A DNA stretch of 64,000 nt from Maribacter stanieri (lineage in GTDB: Bacteria; Bacteroidota; Bacteroidia; Flavobacteriales; Flavobacteriaceae), in contig NZ_FOYX01000002.1 of the NCBI RefSeq assembly GCF_900112245.1, positions 496,001 to 560,000 of the forward strand, given 5' to 3'. Each line of letters starts with the position of its first letter. The stretch's first letter is position 1. The translations under genes and the position numbers were made by a program. Shown one piece after another: positions 10,401-17,695 of this stretch. Under the pieces are notes generated by a model. That model was not told the origin of the DNA. It saw only the letters and a list, made by a program, of their open reading frames with translations, and did no database searches.

Positions 10401-11508
10401 TTAAAACTCCATTGTAGTTAGCGGCATATATTTTACCGTTGTATAAAATAATGTCATTTACATATCCTTCAATACCTTTTCTGTCATCAAAAATTGAATA
10501 CGGAGATTGAAGTTCAATACGGGAAACACCGTTATTAGTCGCAGCCCAAACACCTTTTTGTTGGTCTTCAAATAAACGAAAAATGGCATTGTCTTGTAAC
10601 CCAAGATCCTTATTCACCGCCTGTACTATATTTCCGTCTTGATCAATGGTTATGATTCCATTTTTTATAGTCCCAATAACATAATTTCCATTCCTGAGTT
10701 TAAGTATTCTACGGGCTAACCATTTTTCTAAAAATATTGAGGTATTAAGATTTAAGGGTTCTATTTTTCCTTTATTTGTCACAAAAAGTCCTTGCCCATA
10801 AGTTAAGAGCAACAGCTCATTATTTTTGTACAGGGCAACATCCGTAATTGCCTTAATCCCTGCGGTTGAAGCATTGATTATCTCTTGAGAATCATTTGCA
10901 CTTATTTTTATAAGCTCTACTTTGTTTTTTACAACAAAAACATTCTCGCCTATTGTTTTACATAGATTAAAACCTGAAGGAGCGTCGTGAATTGAAAAAG
11001 CATTGTTTTTCCATTCAAATATTTTTTGTTCAGATCTGAAGTAGACAATGTTATTATGCGCGCTAATATCTTCTATTTGCTGAAAATTCTTATCCTCTAA
11101 ATCTTCCTTTAAAGAAGTGAATTTTAACAAGCCTGAATTGTCAGGTTCTAAATACCCTAATTCATTGTACCCTCCCACATATATTCTATTGTTCTCATCT
11201 ATAGCCATCGCTCTTGCGACTCCAAAATTGGGTAATTGAATAGTTCTCCAAGAGGTACCGTCATATTCTAGAATACCTTCGTTATTGCCGATATAGATTA
11301 TTCCCTCTTTACTTTGAAGAATGTCCCAGTTCTGCGATGCACCTTTGTATTGATCTGAAGAGTAGTTTTGAATATATGGCAATCCAATTTCAGAAACCTG
11401 TTGGGAATAAACACAGTGAAAAGTAACGTTTAAAACAAGCGACAGTAGAAATAATAGCTTAAAGCGATTTTTTGAGTAAATGGAATATAAGATTTGAGTT
11501 TCCTCCAT
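7477..11508 (-). CDS. hybrid two-component sensor/AraC regulator (HTCS, one-component fused system)
   Basis: Full-length hybrid two-component system protein of 1343 residues. In order: signal/anchor (~15-36), two-component-regulator beta-propeller repeats (~40-690), Y_Y_Y domain (FEYSSTSFDDESQNQFQYILEGFDEDWSEW is its core), a membrane segment (WWAYVVYVLGTIGIVGLY), a HisKA domain with phospho-His840 (THEFRTPL), an HATPase domain (NLLSNAIKF, DNGLGL, GTGIGLSL), a receiver with Asp1146 (SDVMMPGKDG), and a C-terminal AraC helix-turn-helix (SEIAYEVGFNDPSWFSRAFK). The family senses periplasmic glycan fragments and usually controls a neighbouring polysaccharide locus. Here the nearest genes are collagen-like and kelch lipoproteins instead, so ligand and targets are open. 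Confidence 0.95.
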   Translation of the reverse strand: MEETQILYSIYSKNRFKLLFLLSLVLNVTFHCVYSQQVSEIGLPYIQNYSSDQYKGASQNWDILQSKEGIIYIGNNEGILEYDGTSWRTIQLPNFGVARAMAIDENNRIYVGGYNELGYLEPDNSGLLKFTSLKEDLEDKNFQQIEDISAHNNIVYFRSEQKIFEWKNNAFSIHDAPSGFNLCKTIGENVFVVKNKVELIKISANDSQEIINASTAGIKAITDVALYKNNELLLLTYGQGLFVTNKGKIEPLNLNTSIFLEKWLARRILKLRNGNYVIGTIKNGIITIDQDGNIVQAVNKDLGLQDNAIFRLFEDQQKGVWAATNNGVSRIELQSPYSIFDDRKGIEGYVNDIILYNGKIYAANYNGVLRLEEDSIEGHKLFKNVGPSVSSTKISSKQAIEFLISKDTLFAGTRAGLFVFVNHKLVQQIDLQSGALFRSKKNPKRIYVGLIDGLASIIYKNGKWQNDGKINGIVDDIREIVEDSDGNLWLESQNDGVWKVTTNLGKQQPVVKHFKANEELPEGILFLRFIKDKVLFNIDHDVYSYNKQNDSIIRDSSINELLKLPGEISLKREDKKGNLWMFAQIKKDDKRRSRIKAIKTKDGNYMIQKNFDERITQDVGVAHFPEDNNVVWYGGSGGIIRHDLDVGTESSKNFKTLIRKVTFLKDSLLYGGARTEVKPPSLKFKENALRFEYSSTSFDDESQNQFQYILEGFDEDWSEWTSETKKDYTNISEGDYSFKVRSKNVFNHVSTEDNYSFAVLPPWYRTWWAYVVYVLGTIGIVGLYSKWRSNELQKKNIRLENIINNRTQEIRQKNELLSHQTEQLELLNEAKTKLYSNITHEFRTPLTVILGMADTLKSKVKEESFEGAENSLEMIRRNGKNLLQLVNEMLDLAKVESGSMELNLVQTDAIPFVKYLSESFHSLAQSKNINLTIYSEIDSLEMDIDVNKVASIISNLLSNAIKFTPAHGKIIVHLNKIKSKEIEFFQLKVQDNGLGLAEDDIAHLFDRFYQVENESSHKQQGTGIGLSLANEFVELMKGTIAVESTFGKGSTFIVQLPVTNKAIKTADAKITVEPSLNKTTLIVKTIPPFLDETSTLPLALIIEDNDDVAHYLKTCLKGKYQTLHANNGNIGIEMAYEKIPDIIISDVMMPGKDGYEVCATLKTDERTDHIPIILLTAKVTTADRLTGLTHGADAYLGKPFIKEELFTRLDQLILVRKKLIGKLEKHGFAALVKNKIENPQTKFLQHVIKVIHDNLDDADFGTSQLAKEIHLSESQIYRKLKAITDKSTAVFIRSIRLQKAKELIETTNKTISEIAYEVGFNDPSWFSRAFKDEFGISPSSIHK

Positions 11509-11745
11509 TTTTCACTTGGTTTTTAGAAAAATTGGTCCATTTGTACTCCAAATGAAATTAGAATTAACAAAAAACAGTTCTAAATTTGAATTTTCGCTTT
11601 CATAACGAATTTAGTAAAGTACCTTCCCAAAACTTAATGTAACTGTACCATAAGTGATAATCCAAGTTTTGTTAGCTAATTATTATGTGTAGACTGTAAA
11701 TCAATAGCGTATGATAATATAATTAATAGCATTCTTTAAACAATA

Positions 11746-11841
11746 GTTTTAATAATTTGTATTGGTTGTTTATTCCTTACAATGAACCGAATAATACATC
11801 CTATAAAAAGACCCTTTTAAACCAATACAAATTATTAAAAC
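11746..11841. repeat. perfect 22-bp inverted repeat, 52-bp spacer
   Basis: Bases 11746-11767 and 11820-11841 are exact reverse complements over 22 bp (left arm begins GTTTTAATAATTTG). The right arm overlaps a decayed AraC helix-turn-helix fragment. No target-site duplication was found flanking the pair. It could be a partial inverted duplication of the same gene remnant or the ends of a lost element. Confidence 0.75.
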
Positions 11842-11874
11842 CAACGTTGTAGGCTATTTCTGAAAACGTTATAG
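11809..11874 (-). pseudogene. remnant of an AraC-type helix-turn-helix
   Basis: Read on the minus strand, this piece encodes ITFSEIAYNVGFNNLYWF followed by KRVFL and a stop. It clearly resembles the recognition region of the neighbouring hybrid regulator (TISEIAYEVGFNDPSWFSRAF). A stop codon sits just upstream and another just downstream, so only about 20 codons are readable. I interpret it as the leftover of a second AraC-family or hybrid regulator gene, deleted except for this piece. Confidence 0.55.
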
Positions 11875-11939
11875 GCAAGATTTGTTATTGTTCTTTTCCA
11901 TTTCCCAAACGTATTAATAAGAACAAACAATAGTAATAA

Positions 11940-12737
11940 TTAAAACCTATTATCTCCACCAACGATATCTCCAAGAGTACCCAAAATACTTCCCTCTCCT
12001 TTATCTTTTCCACCTCTTGGTATTGAAGCTAGCACTCTACCTGCAAGACGACTGAATGGTAATGACTGAATGTAAACGGTACCTGGTCCGCGAAGCGTTG
12101 CAAAGAACAATCCTTCTCCGCCAAAAACAGTATTTCTAATTCCGCCAACAAACTCTATGTCATAATCGACATCTTTGGTAAAACCAACGATACAACCCGT
12201 ATCTACTTTTAGCACTTCGCCCGGTCCGAGGGTCTTTTTTGCTAAGGTACCGCCTGCATGAATGAAAGACATTCCATCACCTTCTAATTTTTGCATAATG
12301 AATCCTTCTCCACCAAAAAGGCCACGACCTAGTTTCTTTGAAAACTCAATACCTACGGAAACCCCTTGTGCAGCACATAAAAACGCATCTTTCTGGCAAA
12401 TGAAGCGGCCGCCCATTTCAGAAAGATCAATTGCTAAAATTTTACCTGGATATGGAGAGGCAAAACTTACTTTCTTTTTACCTTGCCCTATATTTAAAAA
12501 TGCTGTCATGAAGAGACTCTCGCCTGTCAACATTCTTTTCCCTGCAGAAAATATTTTACCTAAAACGCTATTATCTTGATTACTTCCATCACCGAAAATA
12601 GTATTCATTTTAATATCGGTATCCATCATCATAAAGCTACCTGCTTCAGCAACAACTGCCTCTTGCGGGTCTAGCTCTATTTCAACATATTGCATTTCTT
12701 CTCCAAAAATCTCGTAGTCTATTTCGTGTGCGTTCAT
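11940..12737 (-). CDS. TIGR00266/AIM24 family protein
   Basis: A full-length member of the TIGR00266 family (AIM24 domain), soluble proteins with a beta-roll of repeated glycine-rich strands. Characteristic segments are EAVVAEAGSFMMMDTDI, GKRMLTGESLFMTAFLN, FICQKDAFLCAA and GEGLFFATLRGPGTVYIQSLPF. There is no signal peptide. Function in bacteria is not established; yeast AIM24 acts at the mitochondrial inner membrane. It starts a minus-strand group with the PH-like membrane protein and DUF4442 protein upstream. Confidence 0.85.
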   Translation of the reverse strand: MNAHEIDYEIFGEEMQYVEIELDPQEAVVAEAGSFMMMDTDIKMNTIFGDGSNQDNSVLGKIFSAGKRMLTGESLFMTAFLNIGQGKKKVSFASPYPGKILAIDLSEMGGRFICQKDAFLCAAQGVSVGIEFSKKLGRGLFGGEGFIMQKLEGDGMSFIHAGGTLAKKTLGPGEVLKVDTGCIVGFTKDVDYDIEFVGGIRNTVFGGEGLFFATLRGPGTVYIQSLPFSRLAGRVLASIPRGGKDKGEGSILGTLGDIVGGDNRF

Positions 12738-12799
12738 TTCTTAATTTTTATTGATTGATGCTTATTAGTTGTTGAATGCAATGGTTTTGTTACAACAAA

Positions 12800-13315
12800 T
12801 CAACTATTATTTGAAATGGATTTCAATAATTCTTGAGGTCTTTGACTACCAATAAGATATTTATCGCCATTTTTAAGTGTTAAAGAAATGCCTTGTGTTC
12901 CCTTAACATTATAGACCGTACCATACTTTTGAGTTTTTCTGATACCATACCCCACAAAATCATAATTAGTTATTCGATGCTCTATTACATCACTCAACTT
13001 AATCGTTTTTTTATAAAATAGCAGATGACGAATATTAATTTCCTTTTCAGTAACTACTACTTTAAGTTTTAGTAAAATCAAAAATAACACGGTGAGTAGG
13101 TAAAAAAAATGGGGTAATAATTCAACTAAAGATCCTTTATGGGCAATCCATGTCATACTAGTATTATTTGATTCAGCTGCTGGTATAACACCAAATAAAT
13201 ATAGATAACTACTTATAAATCTTAAAGCGATTATAATTATTGGTGCAAGTATAATTAACCACAACCACCATTGGGTAAACTTCTGAGTTTCCTTGAATCT
13301 TATTTCTCTATTCAT
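12800..13315 (-). CDS. membrane protein with PH-like domain
   Basis: Two membrane segments (WWLWLIILAPIIIIALRFI and LLPHFFYLLTVLFLILL) precede a soluble C-terminal region of about 80 residues that resembles a bacterial PH (YdbS/DUF304-like) domain (KLKVVVTEKEINIRHLLFYKKTIKLSDVIEH). The ATG at 13315 is preferred: it sits 5 bp after the stop of the upstream DUF4442 gene, while the longer frame would overlap that gene. Probably translated together with it. No function is known. Confidence 0.65.
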   Translation of the reverse strand: MNREIRFKETQKFTQWWLWLIILAPIIIIALRFISSYLYLFGVIPAAESNNTSMTWIAHKGSLVELLPHFFYLLTVLFLILLKLKVVVTEKEINIRHLLFYKKTIKLSDVIEHRITNYDFVGYGIRKTQKYGTVYNVKGTQGISLTLKNGDKYLIGSQRPQELLKSISNNS

Positions 13316-13320
13316 TGAAA

Positions 13321-13782
13321 CTACTTTTTCTGTTTCAACCTCACTGTCCACTCAAAATCAAAAGTACTTACCACTACTCCATCTTCATTAACGCCAACAG
13401 ATTTCATCCAAATAGTTTGCCCTTCTCCTGTCGCAATGGTCTTTTCTAGAGCTTCTTTTATTAAATGCCCGTCATTACAGGTAAATGTAATTTTACCGGT
13501 TGCCTTTTTTGAAAAATTAGCTTTGTTATTAGCAACCAACATAGATATTTTCTTTCCTGTAGCTTCAATTTGATCTATCATCATAGCACCTGTAGACAAT
13601 TCTGCCGCCATACCTTGCACTGCCCAAAACATAGAATTAAACGGATTCTGATTGATCCATCTATGTTTAACAGTAACTATTGCCCTGCTTTTATCTATTT
13701 CTCTTAAACGCACCCCGCACCACCATGCTGCTGGCAATTTTAAAAATGAGAACTTGTTGAATTTACTAGCTGTAATCGCCAT
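13321..13782 (-). CDS. DUF4442 hotdog-fold protein
   Basis: A 153-residue protein of the DUF4442 family, which adopts the hotdog fold of acyl-CoA thioesterases (PaaI-like). Visible family blocks are AWWCGVRLREIDKSRAIVTVKHRWINQNPFNSMFWAVQGMAAE and the later CNDGHLIKEAL. There is no signal peptide, so it is cytoplasmic. A role in acyl-CoA or fatty-acid turnover is a fold-based inference. It is first in a minus-strand group and is divergent from the DUF4870-PadR operon. Confidence 0.75.
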   Translation of the reverse strand: MAITASKFNKFSFLKLPAAWWCGVRLREIDKSRAIVTVKHRWINQNPFNSMFWAVQGMAAELSTGAMMIDQIEATGKKISMLVANNKANFSKKATGKITFTCNDGHLIKEALEKTIATGEGQTIWMKSVGVNEDGVVVSTFDFEWTVRLKQKK

Positions 13783-13855
13783 ATTATCTAATTATTTTGA
13801 TAAAAGTAGCTATTATTTACAGCATACTAAAATGTTAATATATTGTTAAATATAA

Positions 13856-13876
13856 GTACTATGCGTTACATAGTAC
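13856..13876. promoter_or_regulatory. palindrome, likely PadR operator
   Basis: A perfect 8-bp inverted repeat, GTACTATG-N5-CATAGTAC, lies 98 bp before the DUF4870 gene and 13 bp upstream of a good Bacteroidetes -7 element. This position would let a bound repressor block RNA polymerase. A PadR-family gene lies in the operon, so autoregulation is the simplest idea. The site has not been seen elsewhere in the window. Confidence 0.6.
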
Positions 13877-13889
13877 CTTTTTTTAGCCA

Positions 13890-13897
13890 TATATTTG
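13890..13897 (+). promoter_or_regulatory. -7 promoter element of the DUF4870-PadR operon
   Basis: TATATTTG fits the Bacteroidetes -7 consensus TAnnTTTG exactly, 76 bp before the DUF4870 start codon. A -33 element would fall inside or next to the palindrome at 13856-13876; no convincing TTG is visible at the best spacing. Confidence 0.5.
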
Positions 13898-13973
13898 CAT
13901 AGGAAGTTAATAGGTTATCAACGTAATTGGCTTTTACATAGTTTTAAAATCAATCATCATCAACGAACCAATC

Positions 13974-14456
13974 ATGACAGAAACAATAACAAAACACGAA
14001 AGAAATCTCTCTGCACTCATCCATGCAAGTACGTTTTCTAAATTCTTTATTCCGTTTGGGAATTTTATAATTCCACTTGTATTATGGACGGCGAATAAAA
14101 AAGAATATGAATTTGTAGACCACAATGGCAAACAGGCGCTAAATTTTCAAATTAGCATACTACTCTACTCTATTCTTGTAGGTATGATAAGCATACCTTT
14201 TTTCTTAGGTGGGTTTCTACCAAACATATTTGACTTTGACAATTTTGCTTTATCCAATATGCACAGTTTCAATAATATCAATTTCAATTTTGATACCGAT
14301 GACCTTTTTGGTCCTTGGATGATACCAGTAGCATTACTTGGTCTGGCCCAATCAGCCATATTTATCGTCAATATTGTATACACCATTTTAGCCACTATTA
14401 AAACTAATGAAGGTGAAGTTTTTGAATATCCATTAACCATAAAATTTATCAAATAG
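13974..14456 (+). CDS. DUF4870 membrane protein
   Basis: A 160-residue protein with three to four membrane segments and the DUF4870 signature HASTFSKFFIPFGNFIIPLVLW…HNGKQALNFQISILLYSI. The family is of unknown function and is often found in operons with PspC-domain and PadR genes, as here. It is the first gene downstream of the palindrome-controlled promoter and precedes padR by about 180 bp. Envelope-stress related function is an inference from the neighbours. Confidence 0.8.
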   Translation: MTETITKHERNLSALIHASTFSKFFIPFGNFIIPLVLWTANKKEYEFVDHNGKQALNFQISILLYSILVGMISIPFFLGGFLPNIFDFDNFALSNMHSFNNINFNFDTDDLFGPWMIPVALLGLAQSAIFIVNIVYTILATIKTNEGEVFEYPLTIKFIK

Positions 14457-14638
14457 CGTATCAGTTTATAGTAAAGAGGGTATTCATCACACCCTTAGGA
14501 GTTTATTTATCAATCAAAAAAAATCAATCAAGATGTTTATTCATCAAACAAAAAACGAACAGTTAATCTATGCAGACAACAGAGACGATGGAGCAATCCC
14601 CTCCGAAAGCGGGACTGCATAAAAAGCAAAAAGAGATT

Positions 14639-14974
14639 ATGAATGTAGAAAATACAAAAGCGCAAATGCGTAAAGGGGTTTTGGAATATTGCATCCTGTC
14701 CATTCTAAATGGTCAAGACAAGTATGCTTCTGAAATCTTGGGAACGCTAAAAGATGCTAAAATGCTTGTAGTGGAAGGAACTATTTATCCGCTACTAACC
14801 AGATTAAAAAACGCAGGACTTCTAAACTACCGTTGGGAAGAATCTACTTCTGGACCGCCACGTAAATACTATACCCTAACCGAGACCGGTAAACTTTTCC
14901 TTAAGGAACTAGATACTACTTGGGACGAATTAAGAAAAGCCACCAACCTGGTAACCAACTCAAAAAACAGCTAA
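14639..14974 (+). CDS. PadR family transcriptional regulator
   Basis: A small winged-helix repressor of about 111 residues: MRKGVLEYCILSILNGQDKYASEIL (helices 1-2), GTIYPLLTRLKNAGLLNYRW (recognition helix and wing), and GPPRKYYTLTETGK (wing). The ATG at 14639 gives the usual PadR N-terminus and follows an AAAAAGAGA stretch; the frame is open further upstream from 14570, but that extension has no PadR similarity. The stop is 2 bp before the PspC gene start, so the two are translationally coupled. It probably represses its own operon through the palindrome at 13856-13876. Confidence 0.85.
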   Translation: MNVENTKAQMRKGVLEYCILSILNGQDKYASEILGTLKDAKMLVVEGTIYPLLTRLKNAGLLNYRWEESTSGPPRKYYTLTETGKLFLKELDTTWDELRKATNLVTNSKNS

Positions 14975-14976
14975 CG

Positions 14977-16767
14977 ATGAACAAGACAGTAAATATAAAT
15001 TTAGCAAACATGCTCTTCCATATAGATGAAGAGGCATACAATATAATGCGTAGGTACTTAGAATCTGTAAAACGTTCTTTTGCCAATACACCTGGTAGCG
15101 ATGAAATCATTGCCGATATAGAGGCCCGTATAGCCGAACTTTTTCATGATAAGTTAGAAAACGAAAGACAGGTTATTACTCAAAAAGAAGTAGATGAAGT
15201 TATTGCCATTATGGGGCAACCCGAGGATTATATGGTAGATGAAGACATCTTTGAAGATGAACCTAGAACTAAAACGTCTACAGCCCAAAACAGGGTTAAA
15301 AAATTATACAGAGATACTGAAAAGAAATATGTTGCAGGTGTATCTGCCGGTTTAGCTCATTACTTTGGCATAGACCCGTTATGGATTCGTTTACTTTGGA
15401 TTTTCTTGACCATTTTTACATGGGGCGGATTCATCTTTATCTACGGTCTTCTTTGGATTCTTATTCCTGAAGCGAAAACTACTGCTCAAAAATTAGATAT
15501 GAGCGGTGAAACGGTTAACATCAGCAATATAGAACGTAAAGTTAAAGAGGGTTTTGATGACGTAGCGGATCGTGTAAAAAGTGTGGACTATGAAAAAGTA
15601 GGCGACACCGTCAAAAAAGGAGGTAAAACGATTTTTGACACCTTTGGTGACATTGTAATGTTTCTTTTTAAGATTTTCGGTAAATTCATTGGTATACTAT
15701 TGGTTATCATTGGTGCTGCTACTTTAATAGGACTTTTTGTAGGCATGTTTACTGTTGGTATTTTAGATATAATTCATGTACCCGGTATTGATTTCTATAA
15801 TGTTGTTAACTCTACCAACTTACCAATTTGGGTGGTATCATTATTAGCATTTTTTGCCATCGGTATTCCGTTTTTCTTCTTAATGTACTTAGGATTAAAA
15901 ATATTGGTAAACAACCTCAAGTCAATTGGTACTGTTGCAAAATTCTCTTTATTAGGATTATGGTTGATTTCCATTATATGTTTGGTAGTCTTTGGTATTA
16001 GAGAAGCTGCAGCACATGCGTATACAGGTAGCACATCTGTAGAAAACGAAATAACTTCTATTATCCCAACAGATACTTTAAATATTAGGTTAGTATCTAC
16101 AGATGAGTATGATTATGAAAAGGACATGCACATGGGAGATACCTTTATATCTTATGACGAAGCTGGTAATAAGGTTTTGGTTTCAGATGATGTTAGGTTC
16201 CGTATTCGTAAGTCTCAAGATACTTTGGTACGCGTTCAAATACGCAGAGAGGCTGATGGACCATCTAATAGAGAGGCAAAAGATATTGCAAACCAAATTG
16301 TATATGAGTATGAAGTAAACGGTAACACACTTTCTTTTGACGATTTCTTAACGACACAAGGTCCTAAATTTAAAGATCAGGAGGTACGTGTTAATATATT
16401 CTTGCCTGTAGGCACCATTTTAACTTATGACCAGACAAATTCTAGAGATTGGATTACTACCGTAAATACAGACAGAGATGTTGAAGGTCTAGAAGGATAT
16501 ATATGGAAAATGACTGAAAGCGGAGAGCTTGAGTGTCAAGATTGTCCTGAGTTCATTGAAATGAACGATGAAGATGATAACAGCTCTAATCGCATCAATA
16601 TCAATGAGAATGGAATCGATATCAATATCAACGATAATGGCGACAAAGGTAAAATCATTATCAACGAAAATGGAATTGACATTGACGTTAATGATAATGG
16701 AGAATCGTTTAAAATGAAGTTAGATCAGAATGGCGTAAAAGTAGATACAAACGATAGTATCAACTAA
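14977..16767 (+). CDS. PspC domain-containing membrane protein
   Basis: The N-terminal ~90 residues form a cytoplasmic helical region (MNKTVNINLANMLFHIDEEAY…MGQPEDYM) typical of Bacteroidetes PspC proteins. A PspC domain follows (KKLYRDTEKKYVAGVSAGLAHYFGIDPLWIRLLWI) with two membrane spans, then three further spans to about residue 350, and an extracytoplasmic C-terminal region. The last 80 residues repeat an acidic, Asn-rich motif (NINENGIDININDNG / IINENGIDIDVNDNG / LDQNGVKVDTND). PspC in proteobacteria helps sense membrane stress. The start follows the padR stop by 2 bp. Confidence 0.85.
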   Translation: MNKTVNINLANMLFHIDEEAYNIMRRYLESVKRSFANTPGSDEIIADIEARIAELFHDKLENERQVITQKEVDEVIAIMGQPEDYMVDEDIFEDEPRTKTSTAQNRVKKLYRDTEKKYVAGVSAGLAHYFGIDPLWIRLLWIFLTIFTWGGFIFIYGLLWILIPEAKTTAQKLDMSGETVNISNIERKVKEGFDDVADRVKSVDYEKVGDTVKKGGKTIFDTFGDIVMFLFKIFGKFIGILLVIIGAATLIGLFVGMFTVGILDIIHVPGIDFYNVVNSTNLPIWVVSLLAFFAIGIPFFFLMYLGLKILVNNLKSIGTVAKFSLLGLWLISIICLVVFGIREAAAHAYTGSTSVENEITSIIPTDTLNIRLVSTDEYDYEKDMHMGDTFISYDEAGNKVLVSDDVRFRIRKSQDTLVRVQIRREADGPSNREAKDIANQIVYEYEVNGNTLSFDDFLTTQGPKFKDQEVRVNIFLPVGTILTYDQTNSRDWITTVNTDRDVEGLEGYIWKMTESGELECQDCPEFIEMNDEDDNSSNRININENGIDININDNGDKGKIIINENGIDIDVNDNGESFKMKLDQNGVKVDTNDSIN

Positions 16768-16873
16768 TTACAGTTCAGGCATCTTAAACAACAATTCAGT
16801 ATTTATTAATCGCAGAAGAATTATAAAACAATCATTTTTACATCATCAAATAACAATCATAAAACAAACAATC

Positions 16874-17605
16874 ATGACAACACTAGTTAGAATTACAGTC
16901 GCACTCGTCTTAGCCTTATTACTTACATCTTGTGGCTTTGACATTAACTTCGGAGATTTTGGATCAGGTGAATCAGGTAACGGCGTAGTCGTTGAGGAAA
17001 CTAGAGAAATAACCGGAGAGTTTACAGAAGTATCTGCTTCTGAAGGTTTAGAAGTTTTTGTAACACAAGGATCAGATTTTGATATCTCTGTTGAAGCTGA
17101 CGAAAATATTATGGACCTTATTGGTACTGATATTAAAAACGGAAAGTTAAAAATTCATTGTATTGAAAACATAGGCCGTGCAACCAAAAAAGTATATGTG
17201 ACCATGCCAAACGTTTCTGGACTTTACGCATCTAGCGGCTCTCATTTAACTACTGAAAATAGAATTCAATCAGATAAATTAGAAGTAGATGCAAGTAGCG
17301 GTGCTATTATAAATGCCAATGTCCACGCCACAAACATGGACATTGATGCCAGCAGCGGTGCAAACATTTCTTTAGAAGGTACTGCAAAAGAAGTTTATGT
17401 AGATGCCAGTAGTGGTGCAAATATTAAAGCTAAAGACTTATCAACTTTAGTTGCCACCGCAGATGCCAGTAGTGGCGCCAACATTAGCATTGATGTTACC
17501 GATAACTTGACAGCGGAAGCTTCAAGTGGTGGTAACATATCTTACAAAGGTGACCCATCTGTACAGAAGAATAAATCGGTATCTGGTAGCGTTCATAAAT
17601 ACTAA
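16874..17605 (+). CDS. DUF2807 (head GIN domain) lipoprotein
   Basis: A lipoprotein signal (VRITVALVLALLLTSC) precedes a DUF2807 'putative auto-transporter adhesin, head GIN' domain that fills the protein. It contains repeated right-handed-helix rungs of the form DASSGANI/ISLEG (DASSGAIINANV, DASSGANISLE, DASSGANIKAK, DASSGANISID, EASSGGNISYK). These are predicted to stack as a beta-solenoid anchored in the outer or inner membrane and facing outward. It is the last gene of the DUF4870-PadR-PspC operon and is followed by a clear terminator. Confidence 0.85.
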   Translation: MTTLVRITVALVLALLLTSCGFDINFGDFGSGESGNGVVVEETREITGEFTEVSASEGLEVFVTQGSDFDISVEADENIMDLIGTDIKNGKLKIHCIENIGRATKKVYVTMPNVSGLYASSGSHLTTENRIQSDKLEVDASSGAIINANVHATNMDIDASSGANISLEGTAKEVYVDASSGANIKAKDLSTLVATADASSGANISIDVTDNLTAEASSGGNISYKGDPSVQKNKSVSGSVHKY

Positions 17606-17630
17606 AATATTCCTCAATCAATTCAACTTT

Positions 17631-17658
17631 AAAACCCACTGAAATATCAGTGGGTTTT
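17631..17658 (+). terminator. rho-independent terminator after the PspC/DUF2807 operon
   Basis: A 12-bp perfect stem (AAAACCCACTGA with its complement) and 4-nt loop, ending in TTTT followed by CATTTTG, lies 25 bp after the DUF2807 stop. It ends the operon before the separate epimerase gene. Confidence 0.8.
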
Positions 17659-17695
17659 CATTTTGTAGTCGATACCTAATCTGTATATTAGTGGT

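Larger units (their letters stand above)
11509..11939. other. 431-bp intergenic region upstream of the hybrid regulator
   Basis: This non-coding stretch should hold the hybrid regulator promoter at its left side (minus strand). It also contains a perfect 22-bp inverted repeat (11746-11767 and 11820-11841) and a short degraded fragment of an AraC-type helix-turn-helix on the minus strand, both listed separately. I saw no intact gene or RNA gene in it. Confidence 0.6.

Noticed and set aside
12262..12579. 105-codon antisense frame inside the AIM24-type gene
   Set aside because: It is the antisense shadow of a well-supported gene with no independent protein features; the same applies to antisense frames within the GH2, formylglycine-generating enzyme, CrtA-like and P-type ATPase genes.
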